A stretch of 64,000 bases of DNA, from contig SAXG01000009.1 in NCBI GenBank assembly GCA_012932865.1, forward strand, positions 853,163 through 917,162, written 5' to 3'. This DNA is from Amylostereum areolatum (taxonomy: Eukaryota; Basidiomycota; Agaricomycetes; Russulales; Stereaceae). The notes under the pieces were generated by a model. It made no database searches and was not told where the DNA came from. It saw nothing but the letters and a program-made list of their open reading frames with translations. This document shows positions 24,483 to 34,662 of the stretch, one piece after another; the stretch's first letter is position 1; the number at the start of each line of letters is the position of its first letter. Both the position numbers and the translations under genes were made by a program.

Positions 24483-26551
24483 GGTTGGAACCGGGGTAGA
24501 GGGGGGTGGACGGGTGGACGGGTGGAAGGTTGCTTGGAGGATACTGGGCCGCCCTTTTAAGAGTTTCGGAGAGCCACGAGACGAACATTGTGCCACGCAG
24601 TTGAACGAGGCGAATGAATCTTCTGCGATGTGTTACAATGGGTCGAAGAACGAAACCCCGCATTGTGCTCTTTTGCGTTGCCTGGCCACAAGCGCGTGTC
24701 CGGGCCAACACCGGGTTCCCAAAAAGAAAAGGCCACCCGGAGTCGCAGGTCTTCAGGCGACGAAGGTTGAGAGAACGGCGACGGTGTGGCGATGGTGGCT
24801 AAAACTCCAAGGTCGTGTAGGATCTGAAGGTCCGCCAACGGAAGCGAGATGTCGCGCACAAGGCTAGAAATCCACCCGTGGGCGCTTCTTGTGTGCGAGG
24901 TTGCCCATTGTCCACGGTTGACAAAAAGACCGGAAGGCTTCAGAGGGAGAGCGGTTGCAGGCTTTGCTACGGCGCCTGCCTATTCTTGCATTCGGATGGG
25001 AACGACGAGATCCGGTGAGCCGCTGAGATACAGAACGACTATCTTCTGTCTAGGGTCAGCAACGGAGACTAGTGAGAGTGAAGCCGCCCCAACCGCAAGG
25101 AGAATCGGGTGGTGGCGCACACCCCGCGATGGCTTGCATGCCGGTCTCCGATCCGAAGGAGTACTCTTGCCCCCGTTGCCGCGTCCATCCAGACGATCCT
25201 ATTCCAAAAAGCCCCCCATCAGCAACCGATTCGGGAGGCATGCAAGCCAAGTTACCTCTTCCGCGAACACGACTTGGCGAACGTGCGCGACGCAGGCGCG
25301 TAAGTACACGCAGGTCCTAGTCACGTAGCCTCCCTCCCAGGCCGTCGTCCAACCATCTATGAACCAGCGGCAGGGATCTGCGATGGACGGCATGAGCGTA
25401 ACTCGGATGACCCTCCCCCAAACGCCGTACGTGCCATCGCCAATCCATCCCTAACAGCAATGCTCCACGGCGCGTCCTCCCGACCGCCGAGCATCGAGCA
25501 GATGCCTTCCTTCCCCCAAAGCCGCATCTCGCTCGATCGCAACTGGCAAGCCCCACCCCGATCGTCAACGTATCAGCTGAACGCGCCGCGCCTTTTCGTC
25601 CGTAGCATACCACGCTACACGATCGAAATGATTGCAAAATCGATGAATTGAGAGGGGGAATCGGACGGAGGGGGACTCGAGACTCACGCTCGCGCGCTGC
25701 GCAATCTACCCCGCCCAAGAGCCTTGGGCCTTGAACTTGAGCTTGGAGGGTTAGGTCAGGCTCCCAGCAGGATATCGACATGTGAGACATCTAATAAGAA
25801 ATAGAGATGTGAGTCGGGCGATAGGAAGAAATATGCCTACCTCCGCGGCATAGACGCTTGCCAGTGATCACTACCAGCTTGAGAGTCGGGCGTCGGTCGG
25901 AAAGGAAGGAATGAATGCATATAGGCGTGTACTATCCAACGGATCCGCACGAAGAGATCAAATGTCCACGGTTCGCCGTCCACACCCCGATCCAGCCAGC
26001 CAAACACGAATGGTGAGGGATGCGCCGGTGTCGAATCGCCGTTGCGAACTCGGATACGCACGAAAACGAAGGGATGCGCACACTACGCCATGCGAGAGGA
26101 GGGGAAAAGAACTGAATCCTGCAGAGACGTCCGTGAGAGGGAAAGAGTTGCGGAATGATGCAAAAGATGTAGAGCGGGTTGATTGTACAGGACTAAGAGC
26201 GAGTTGGGGAGTCGAGCGAGTGCGTATAGAGGATGGATGGTAAGTGCGAGGGGCCCTCGTCTAAGGTACTATACGAGGAGGGGGATGAGAGGGCGCTCGA
26301 AGCGCCGAGGTATCATGCGACGTGGCGAGCAATAAAAGAAACGAGTAAGTTATGGGGGGGGGAGGCGAACGTGCGGGGGTACTGTAATCTATAGCGCGGG
26401 ACGGGGGCGGGCAGAGGCCAATGTATACAGCGTAAAGGGACCGAGCGACCGCGTGCGCGCACGGGCACATCATCGAGTGACGGGCGGAGAGGAGGGGAGG
26501 GGAGGGGGGGGTCCCTGGACCTGCCGCGCGCGCGCGTGTGTGGGTGTGTGT
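24483..26551. other. 2-kb stretch without a recognised gene
   Basis: Open frames here are short, overlap on both strands and show no family motif. Near 24484-24535 there are imperfect GGGTGGAC-type repeats. A 12-bp inverted repeat (25131-25142 and 25237-25248) encloses about 94 bases. Near 26500-26551 there are G-rich and CG/TG dinucleotide tracts. I see no tRNA, transposase or reverse-transcriptase sequence. Confidence 0.4.
26520..26551. repeat. CG/TG simple repeat
   Basis: Alternating CG then TG dinucleotides directly after the stop codon of the Nudix gene on the minus strand, in its probable 3' UTR. Read directly from the sequence. Confidence 0.6.
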
Positions 26552-27227
26552 TCACCTGCGCGGGGCGAGGGAGGAGAGCATGAGACCCTGTGCGAGCTCC
26601 TGTTTCCAGGAGACCCTTCTGACGGCCTCGGCGTAGTCGACCCACTCCCGCTGGCGCTCCTTGGCCTCGAGCCAGTCGGCGTCGAGACTGGTGACGTCAA
26701 GCTCGTAAAAGTGGTAGGTAGTGTTGGTGGTGGGGATGGTGGTCACGAATTTTGTGATGGTGCCTCGGACGCCGGCTGTGGACGCGTGGACGGGGTGTTG
26801 GTATTGTGGGAAGGGAGGAGGAGGAGAGGGAAGGAGGGGGAAGGGAAGAAAGGAGAGGGCACACGTTAGGACGCGATGGGACGGGAGAAAGGGGATAGGA
26901 TGAGACCTTCTTCCCAGGCTTCGCGGGATGCAGCAGCCTCCAGCACCTGATCCGAGGGTTCCCAGCCGCCTTTGGGCACTGGAGAGAGGGACGTCAGCGA
27001 TGACCGGCAGTTTGCGGAGAAGAGCAAGGGCGAGAAGAAGACGCGAGGGGTGGATGCGGTCATTGGGACGGTGGGCGTGCGCGGACGAAAAGCGGGGAGG
27101 AGGGGGACTCACAAACCCAGCTGGTCGGTCGTTTGCGAGAGGTGATGACGAGGACCTTTCCTGCGGCTCTTGCGATGGGGATGGCGCAGCACACGACTCT
27201 CGGGGTGGAACGGCCTTTGGAGGACAT
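26552..27227 (-). CDS. Nudix hydrolase, diphosphoinositol-polyphosphate/diadenosine-polyphosphate type (Aps1/DIPP-like)
   Basis: Three exons (27113-27227, 26907-26978, 26552-26775) give 136 residues. Typical Aps1/DIPP features are GKVLVITSRKRPTSWVLPKG, created across the first intron, and the Nudix box GGWEPSDQVLEAAASREAWE continuing EAGVRG, with the REAWEE core intact. In the strict Nudix pattern the first Glu position is Gln. The C-terminal part has YHFYELDVTSLDADWLEAKE and REWVDYAEAVRRVSW. Such enzymes cleave diphosphoinositol phosphates and dinucleoside polyphosphates in the cytosol. The two introns are about 134 and 131 nt, more than twice the local norm. The start is the ATG at 27225-27227. 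Confidence 0.85.
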
Positions 27228-27523
27228 GATGGGTGGATGGCGGTGGTGATGGTAAGCGTGTTGGGCGTGTGCGTGCGCGGTGGTGCGGACGAGGAGGGGG
27301 AGTTGGAAGAAGAGGGCGAAGGAGAGAGGGCGGGGGCACGAAGGGGATGGCACGGGATTGGAACTGGCAGCCAGGATGTTGGTTTCAGATGACGAGCATG
27401 GGCGTCGGGGCAGTTGACTTGCAGAGAGTGGGGGCCGCACGGTGACGTGTTTTTTGGAAGAGGACTCAAGAGAGTGGAGGAGAAGGTGGAGGCGGAGGCT
27501 GGCACTGTCCGCCACGGGTCGGT

Positions 27524-27719
27524 TAGCGAACATGTTGAAATTGGTAAACAATCTCTTTTTAAGCAGGAGTGGAAGTAATTCCTTAAGAGTTCAAGTCTCT
27601 TTGTTCGTAACTAATATTTTTCTTTTTTTCATTGATAGTGTTTATGGTTTTCCCATATAGTTTCTGTTCTACTTTTTGTTATTATAATTAAAATATTTTT
27701 AAATAAGAACTCAAAGGAT
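27524..27719. mobile_element. Probable nuclear insertion of mitochondrial DNA (NUMT)
   Basis: An island of strongly AT-rich sequence inside GC-rich nuclear DNA. It begins with a complete organelle-type tRNA-Leu and continues for about 110 bases of T- and A-rich sequence without coding features. Both edges coincide with abrupt base-composition changes; exact ends are approximate. It lies upstream of the Nudix start. The mitochondrial origin is inferred from the tRNA type and composition. Confidence 0.7.
27526..27609 (+). tRNA. tRNA-Leu(UAA), mitochondrial type
   Basis: An 84-nt cloverleaf with every arm visible. Acceptor stem 27526-27532 (GCGAACA) pairs with 27602-27608 (TGTTCGT). D stem TTG/CAA is at 27535-27537 and 27549-27551 with the loop AAATTGGTAAA. 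Anticodon stem CTCTT/AGGAG is at 27553-27557 and 27565-27569 with loop TTTAAGC, so the anticodon is TAA. The long variable arm GGAA/TTCC is at 27571-27574 and 27579-27582, as in tRNA-Leu. T stem AAGAG/CTCTT flanks TTCAAGT, and the discriminator is A. The D arm is bacterial/organellar in style. A nuclear copy is probably not used in translation. Confidence 0.82.
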
Positions 27720-28093
27720 TTTGGTGGGAGGCGAATTAGGTGAGATTTGTAGGGGTAAAAAAGGGAGGAAGGAAAAGAAATAGGTGTCGTGTGGCGGAAA
27801 ACGCCCCCGGCTTACTCGTCTAGACGCCCGCTCGATCCAACCACAGCATGCACGTTCGTGTCCCTTCCTGGCCCTTCCTGTCCCTTTTCTCTCCTCTTCT
27901 CTTCTCTTCTTCCTTCGCCGCATTCCCGGTATCCGTGCTTTTCAACAACGCGCAACTGAATAAATTACACCTTTGCCCTCCCTGAGGCTCCCTCTACTCC
28001 TCCCTCTATCCCACCTCCCTCTACTCCTTCTACTCGTTCCATCTGCGTCATTTCGTCAGTCTAATCATCCCCGAAAGGCACCCCATCGCGCAC
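27720..28093. other. Intergenic downstream of ZIP gene
   Basis: 374 bases between the AT-rich island and the ZIP stop. It has CT-rich tracts near 27880-27910 and 27970-28030. No gene was recognised. Confidence 0.4.
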
Positions 28094-30139
28094 TCACGCT
28101 ACCAGAAACATGCACATCACCCCGAACGCCATCGCCCCAAACTAACATCCCCTCTCGGTCAGCAAACGCCACACAGCCCATCCCACGCCGCTCCTTACCT
28201 CTCGCAGCGCCTGTTTCCCGCTCTTGCTCTCTTCCAACAACCTGTCCGTCCCCATCGTCAGCCACCTCGTCCTCCCAACATTCAACACACGCAACGTACG
28301 TCGGCAGCACCGCCACCGCACCGATGTACAAGAACCCGCCCGCCACGAACGGGATCACCTGCGCGCATACATCCACCCGTCAGTCCTTCGTCCAACCCCG
28401 CGGCTCGAATCCACCTTACCAGGTCCGCCATCTGCACCGTCGTCCCAAGCACGCCAGACGCGTTCTGCCGGATGGCCGCCGCCAGGTTCGTCGCCGCCTC
28501 CCCGTCCTCGGACGAAGACAGGTTGTGCACCGCGATGCCCATGAACGTCCTGGTCCCACAAACGCCCTCAGCACGCCTCCTACCGCACATCATCCTGAAC
28601 GCACTTACCCAACCTACGCCAAGACGCAAGGAGCCCGTCAGCGCAGCATTCCCCCAAGCAAGCCATCCCCAAACTCACAAAGGCGCCGACCGCGGTCAAA
28701 AATTGCGATTGCATCGCCTGCCGCTTCGTGAACCCGCTCCGGATGAGGATGCTGTAGTCCGCGATCTCGTGCGGGATCTCGTGCGCAAAACACGCCAGGG
28801 TGGTCGTCGCCCCGATCAGCGGGCTCGAATAGAACGACGCGGCCATCCTAAGTAAAGCACGGACGCGGAATCAGCTATCCCCCCACAGCTTCCCGGTGAA
28901 CGAACGTGGCACGGCGTACGCTAGACCGTCGGTGCTGGTGGCCCCCCCAAGGCGTCAAACGGGCTATTCAAACGAGAAGAAGACGCGAGCGCACGCACAT
29001 GTTGTGGACAAAGTCGCCGAACAAATTCAGATACGCCGAGAGCTTGGACGGCGACTTTCCTTGCTCTTCACGCTCTTCTTCTTCCTTCTTCTCGACCGCG
29101 CCGTTCGCACCGGCGCGCGCGCGCAGACCCTCCGCGTGGCCATCGACCGCGACGGCCGAGGACGCACCCTTCGTCTCTCCGTGCGCGTGTTCCTCGCCGT
29201 GCGAGTGCGAGTGGCCTTCCTCGCCTCCCAACACGCGCAAGGTCTTCTCCATCATGAAAAACGCGGCGAAGCCCACAAAGATACCGAGCCTGCACGAACG
29301 TGGGCACCGTCAGCGTTCCGTGGGGCGTTTCGCCGACGCGTAGGGGGGGCGTACCCGACCAGGATGTTGCGCTTCTCTTCGACCATGACGAAATGCACGG
29401 CGTCGCCCTGATGTTCTCCGACGAACGCGTGCGGGACGAGGTGCAGAAACACGTCAGAGAGCAAGCCGCCGGTCTGATTTTAGCGCGCGTCCATGTGTCA
29501 ATCCGACGGGCGAACGGTGAGAGGGGGGAAACGGCGTACGCACGGCGAAGGCGGTCATGGTGTTGAGCGTGTTGCGGTTGATCTGCGCCGGGATGAAGGC
29601 GAGGATGAAATTAGGAACGCTGGCGAGGGGAAACGCGGGTCAGCCTGGGGCCGTGACGGGCGGTGTCAACGCGAAGGGCGACGTACGAGCTAATGTAAAA
29701 CGTTCCGAGGACTACCAGGACGCGGGTGAGCGGCTCGGCTCGCGGCGAGCGATCGAAAAACGTACTCGAGTTCCAGCCTGGGCCGAAGGGGAAGAGCCAG
29801 GCGAAGACCTGGCGCATGACAGGGGAGGCGCTCCCGACGACCTCCTGCTTGATGACGGACAACCGCTGCACGACGTCGCATTCCGCGATCTCGGTGTCCT
29901 ACACACGCGTCTCCCCGCAAGCGAAAAAACACACACATGCGCGCGCGCGGCCGAAAACAAGGCAGAATGGAATGAATACGCGGTGGACGTGCGGGACGGG
30001 ATGGGAATGGGGGTACGCACGCGGATGACGAGGGGGGATTCGGACGAGGTGTCGTGCTTTGAAGGCGCGGACGGCGAGGGCGAAGACGAACGAAGAAGGA
30101 AAGAGCGTGGAGAAGCAGTTTGGGTGTGGGCAAAGCCAT
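28094..30139 (-). CDS. ZIP zinc transporter, Ke4/ZIP7-like (Yke4 type)
   Basis: Predicted to move zinc from ER/Golgi lumen to cytosol. Spliced by hand, it gives about 409 residues. Features in order: signal-like N-terminus, SVPNFILAFIPAQINRNTLN, HLVPHAF, a His-rich loop (HSHSHGEEHAHGE), an acidic-basic linker, transport motif HNITDGLAMAASFYS, HEIPHEIADYSILIRSGF, and VIPFVAGGFLYIGAVAVLPT. Splicing is intricate: a 15-nt exon (28920-28934) carries TDGLA, and a 5-nt exon (28609-28613, GTTGG) restores AFVGTFMGIAVHNL. At the N-terminus a good signal peptide appears only if two bases are skipped within about 30 nt; otherwise an in-frame ATG at 30191 gives a Ser/Pro-rich start without one. It is divergent from the HD-domain gene, 310 bases away. 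Confidence 0.82.
28609..28613 (-). other. Predicted 5-nt microexon of the ZIP gene
   Basis: GTTGG (minus strand) lies between an acceptor GGCGTAG at 28614 and a donor GTAAGT at 28608. The upstream intron 28614-28678 starts GTGAGT and has a GCTGAC branch site; the downstream one is 28550-28608. Without the 5 nt the conserved frame on either side cannot be joined. Confidence 0.65.
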
Positions 30140-30449
30140 GTCGAGTGAATGTCGTGGGGAAGGACTGGGCACGACCCGTGGGCGCCCTCACCGCTCTCCT
30201 CCCACCTCGGCTTCTCCCGAATGCGCGCGCCTATCTTATCAGCGCGTTTCCGCTGCCGCGACGCGTCAATCTCTTCATTTTTTCGCTGAAATGACCGCCA
30301 TCACTCGTTCGCTTGCTGTCTCCCTCGACCACACCGTGTCGTAGCCTTGCTCGCTCATCAGAGGGTGTGTATTCACTGGAAAATGCGCTCATAAGTCTCT
30401 CACAGGGCGGTTGCTTTAGTCAATCGACGCGCTACTAGTAACCCGACCC
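30140..30449. promoter_or_regulatory. Divergent promoter, ZIP / HD-domain genes
   Basis: 310 bases separate the two divergent starts, so both promoters lie here. I saw no clear TATA box or zinc-response motif. Confidence 0.45.
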
Positions 30450-31413
30450 ATGACGTCCACCCCGGAATACCCTTCCCCAGACGAGGCTACCATCATCCGC
30501 GCAGCGGAAAAACTCATGGAGGAAACGATGGCGCGGTACGACTGTAGCCACGACGCGTACCACGGTCAGTCCAGGCTCTTCCCCCAACCGCTTCATCCGC
30601 GAGTCACGACCTCACCCCCACCCCACCAGTCCACCGCGTCCGCAAAACCGCTCTCCAACTCGCCCGTGCCCTCCCCTCTCCAGGAAACCGAACCGCGCTC
30701 CCGACCTCCTCACCATCGAGCTCGCCGCCCTCCTTCACGACGTCCTCGACAAGAAATACGTCTCCGCGGCCGACGCGGCCGACCCCTACGCATACTTCCT
30801 TCCCTTCTTCGCCTCCCTCCGCCCATCCGCGCCCTCGATCGACCTCGTCTCTGACGGACGCGCACGTGCGAATCGCGCGGATCGTGGAGAATGTGAGCTG
30901 GACGACGGAGAAGAGGTTGAGGAAGGAGGGCGCGTGGGGGGAGTGGCATGAGAGATGTGTAGAGCTGCATTGCGTGCAGGACGCGGACAGGCTCGACGCG
31001 ATCGGGGCTTTTGGTGCGTCTCCCCCCTCTCTGCCCCAGCTTATTCTTCCCAGGAACTTAAGGAGGTTCGTTCAGGCATCATGCGGTGCGCCGCGTACAG
31101 CGCCGCCACGAACCAGTCAGTCCTCCCTCCTCTCTCGACCGAAATACCAGTCTGATACGCGGGGTCAGCGTCCTCCACGCGCCCCACGGCGACGCGCACC
31201 AGCCAACCTCGGCGGTGCAGCACTTTTACGACAAGCTGCTGCACATCCGCGAGAGGATGAAAACGGCGCCAGGAAAACAGGCCGCGGAGAAACGCCACCA
31301 GCTCGTGCGCACTCTCCATCCATCCATCCGTTACCGTGCTGATTTATATCACAACCGCCTAGATGCTGGATTTTTTGAAGGGCGTGGACGACGAGGCCAA
31401 CGCGGTCTTCTAG
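30450..31413 (+). CDS. HD-domain metal-dependent phosphohydrolase (YedJ-like)
   Basis: Five exons (30450-30564, 30630-31013, 31076-31115, 31169-31304, 31363-31413). HD-domain marks are SHDAYHVHRVRKTALQLARA (formed at the first junction), TIELAALLHDVLDKKYVSAA, ENVSWTTEKRLRKEG, and ELHCVQDADRLDAIGAFGIM followed by CAAYSAATNHVLHAPHGD. The metal-binding HD pairs and the QDADRLDAIGA motif are intact. The frame is broken twice inside exon 2, near 30680-30700 and near 30862-30866; discounting three bases in total restores the frame and gives 240 residues. Relatives are soluble hydrolases of uncertain substrate, so I make no substrate claim. Divergent from the ZIP gene. Confidence 0.78.
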
Positions 31414-32041
31414 GAGCGCATGTACGCCGGACTCGGATCGCGATTTGGGTTTGCTCGTGCTCCTTCATGAATCTGCTGGCGGAGTATTTCGTCTGCCTCC
31501 GATCAGTACTTCAACAGCGCTCCATGTAGCAATTAACCGGCACCCCCAAAGTACTTATTCCCTTCATCTGAATCTCGCATGATCCTCGAGCACCTGCCCA
31601 CATACATACTTATGTGCAAGCGCAACCAATGCACCTGCGCAGATGTATCGTGTGCAAGATTTTGACTCAAGCGACTCCGGATAATAATAAGTGGAAAAAT
31701 CGGGAGACAGATCGGACGCAGTGCAGTCAGTGCAGTGCTGGAGAGGATACTACGCGAAATCTCACTGCATCTGTACATATGAATCGAGTAGTACGTTACC
31801 AGTGAGTACATACATTGCAACATTGCACAAGTTGAAGTAGCCGGAGGAGCGGTGCTGCGCAGCAGAAGCACCGCCACCGAGGCCCCGAAGAACGTCACGT
31901 GTGGGGCCGCCGCGGGGCGGTGATGCAATTGATGCTCTCACTGTCAGTGTCAGTCCGATTTGCCTCGGTCGAATTTATACAACTTGCGCACGACTGCCGA
32001 TTCTTCCGCCACCCACCCCGTTTCCTGTCCCAGCCTGCGCA
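31414..32041. other. Intergenic
   Basis: 628 bases with only short shadow frames. It holds the 3' end of the HD gene and the promoter of the C2 gene. Nothing was recognised. Confidence 0.45.
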
Positions 32042-33897
32042 ATGTCCAAGGAGTCTGTCCTCGGCACCCTGGTCGTTGTCGTGCTCAAAGCACAGCATCT
32101 CATCGACAACCACACCTTCTACAAACAAGATCCCTACTGCACCATCTCCCTCGGTAACACGACAAAGAAAACCGAAATCGATCCCAAAGGTGGCCAGCAT
32201 CCTGTATGGGACGCCGAGTTCCGCTTTACGATCTCCAAGGACGCTGCGAAAGCCAACAGGACCATCACCTTGAAATGCCACTCCCAGGAGAAAAAGGACG
32301 ATCAGTTACTCGGCGAGGGATCCGTTGATATATCTGACACCCTCAAGTCAGGGGAGTTTGACGGTGCGTGCATGTTTGAATGTTGATTCTGGAGGGTGTG
32401 CTCATGCTGGGGCGCGCAGACTGGGTCCCATTGTCACTCAATGGTGCTCAACGCGGCGACGTCTACCTCGAGATGACTTTCTTCGCTGCTGGACCCGCCC
32501 CCGTCGTTCGTCGGGCGTCGAAGCTGCAACCCAAAGACAGACTAGCACCCCCAAATCAACCTTATGTGCAAGGCACCTCCCATCTTTCGCCGAGGCCACC
32601 CAATGCGTCGCTGCCAGTCTCGGCTCCCCGACAATCCCTCGAACCTTCCCCGCGTCTCCGACCTGCCCAGCCTCAGCAACAACTTTCTCCTGGGAGACCA
32701 TCTCAGATTCCACTCCCCAACTCCCGAAGCCATTCACGATCGCCCAAGGATCGTGACTCGGCCTTGCCACCGCTCCCTTCAGGCGCCAATTCCCGACCAC
32801 CTGCTCCCGCTGTCCCCACGAGTCTGCGTGCGGGAGCACACCCGCAGCAGATCGCAGGTAGACCGCGTTTGCCGTCAGAAGCTACCCCGTCTTCACGCTA
32901 TCCTGGAATGGCAAGCTCGCCGCCGACCACAGCTCGCCCAACTACCCTTCACAACTCGGTGGGGTATCCGTCCCACGAGACTGTCAACGGTATGCCCGCG
33001 CATCAAGGTATGGCTGCTCAACAGGCTCGTCCGGAGTCCTATTATCCACCTGAACCTTACCTTGGTCAAGCCCGACGATCATCGCCTCCGAGGACATACG
33101 GTCAATCCGCACCGCAGCCTTCGGAGCCGTATTCCTCCCCATACCCTGTCCAGCCACCACGATCCTCTCCTCCAAGGACATACGTACCCCTCGCACAGCC
33201 GCCTCCGGATCCGTACTCCTCCCCGTATCCAGCCCAGCCTCGACGGTCTTCCCCTCCACGAACATATGCGCAGCCCGTGCCGCCAACTGGGCCTCAGCAA
33301 TACCCTTCTCAACCGTATCCGGGTTTCGCACCGGCGCCGCCGCCATCGGTATACCCGCCAACACCTTCACCGGCGCCGCCTCTGGCTTACTCCCATTCAC
33401 GAACACCCTCCTACGGCACCGCGGCTCCTCCATCCACATTCTCTTTTCCTGTCCCCGCTGCAGGGGGCTATTCAGGCAGCTATGGGTATGGCCCTCCGCT
33501 CCCACAGCCCCCGCCCCCCTCAATCCCCAGCGAACCGGAGCTGCCGGATCCCTACCTCGAACGACGGTACCAAACTCCGCTCCCGCTCCCGGGCTCCCCT
33601 CCCCATCCTAGTCAGCCTTTGTTGCAACCTCCTCCGGGTCCAGCTCCTCCTCCATACTCATCACCTATGCCGGAGCCAGCGCGTAGCCCCGCGCCGGTTT
33701 CTCGTGGACCCACGGCAGACGAAGTCGCGGCGCGGGAGATGCAACGACGCGAAGAGGAGGCCCAGCGGCGACGCAAGGAGCAGGAAGAATTGGATGCGCA
33801 GCTCGCGCGCAACCTGGACATGGAGCTGAACCTGAACGCAGAGGCACCGAATACCTTCACCGACTCGTCTGGGGTGGCGATGCCTGGCAGGTGGTGA
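32042..33897 (+). CDS. C2-domain protein with long proline-rich tail (Fic1/Inn1-like)
   Basis: Two exons (32042-32363, 32420-33897) give 599 residues. Residues about 1-135 form a C2 domain (LGTLVVVVLKAQHLIDN, QDPYCTISLG, HPVWDAEFRFTI, DDQLLGEGSVDI, GDVYLEMTFF). The remainder is low-complexity and rich in Pro, Ser, Tyr and Arg with many PxxP sites. A charged segment (REMQRREEEAQRRRKEQEEL) near the C-terminus is likely coiled coil. This layout, an N-terminal C2 followed by SH3-binding PxxP tails, is that of yeast Inn1 and S. pombe Fic1, which act at the cytokinetic ring; the role is inferred from architecture. No frame problem. Confidence 0.72.
33062..33307 (+). repeat. Three tandem coding repeats in the C2 protein
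   Basis: Three copies of about 28-30 residues share RRSSPPRTY or PRSSPPRTY, then a variable Gln/Pro stretch and PYSSPYP. They code for Pro/Tyr-rich linkers that could dock SH3 or WW partners. Confidence 0.7.
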
Positions 33898-34662
33898 CGA
33901 CCTTCCTAACGATATTGTTAAGCTATAACATCCTATTTATTCAAGCACGCTGAGTCCTCCCCTGATCTATCGCCAATCATTCACGTCGCACATTTTATCA
34001 ATACCCGCATCCCCAGAACTGTAAACTTGATCAAGTCGAATCGAAACACTGTATTCTGTTCGTCGGTGGTGATATGGGTCTATGCCTTGGGATTTGAGTG
34101 CGAGGCCGGCGCGACATCGTGTCCGCCGTCTGGCCTCAGGCCCTCAACTACGTCAGACGGTCCGATGATGCATAAGGAGTACACTTGGTCGACGTGCCTA
34201 AGTTCGTTTGCAGGTTCTTTTCGCCCAAACCTGCTTTCTACTCCCACACCCCTCTCCGTGACCGACGCACGGTAAGTCCGCTATATGCTTGACATCAGCA
34301 TCCATCGCCCGTTCTCCCTTCTGACCCGTCTCCTCCTCTGCGACGGCCCGCCATCGCTTGCAAAGCAGGCACTTCGACAGGATATTTAGGCGTTGGCTTC
34401 ATGGCCAGTTGTCCCCGTGAGGCGATCACAAGGACCTGGGCGTCCTTCGGAAAGCTCGCTGTTTTTCATGCCCGCGCGGACCTCGGATCCGGGATGCGTG
34501 AAGTTGAAATGGCCAGTGGGGTCAGTGAGCCAAGCGAGCGAAGGAGCGGATGTTGTGCTCTGTGCTGGCAGGGGTGGAGAAGCGTATAAATAGGGGACGC
34601 GAAGGGGATGTCAGAAAGCGACGACTCTGAACGAACCCCCCCTCGAGGACGCCTTCTTCGAT
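33898..34662. other. Intergenic upstream of GH43
   Basis: 765 bases. The GH43 promoter must be here; a TATA-like TATAAATAG sits at about 34584-34592, some 70 bases before the start. No other gene was recognised. Confidence 0.5.

Noticed and set aside
26453..27392. Gly/Arg-rich plus-strand frames opposite the Nudix gene
   Set aside because: They are shadows of the minus-strand Nudix exons and their introns, with low-complexity translations.
27526..27609. Functional nuclear tRNA-Leu gene
   Set aside because: The sequence is of the organellar type in an AT-rich island; it lacks the usual nuclear tRNA-Leu internal promoter sequences.
29557..30294. 245-residue plus-strand open frame
   Set aside because: It lies antisense to conserved ZIP exons and has no family motif; high GC lets all frames stay open here.
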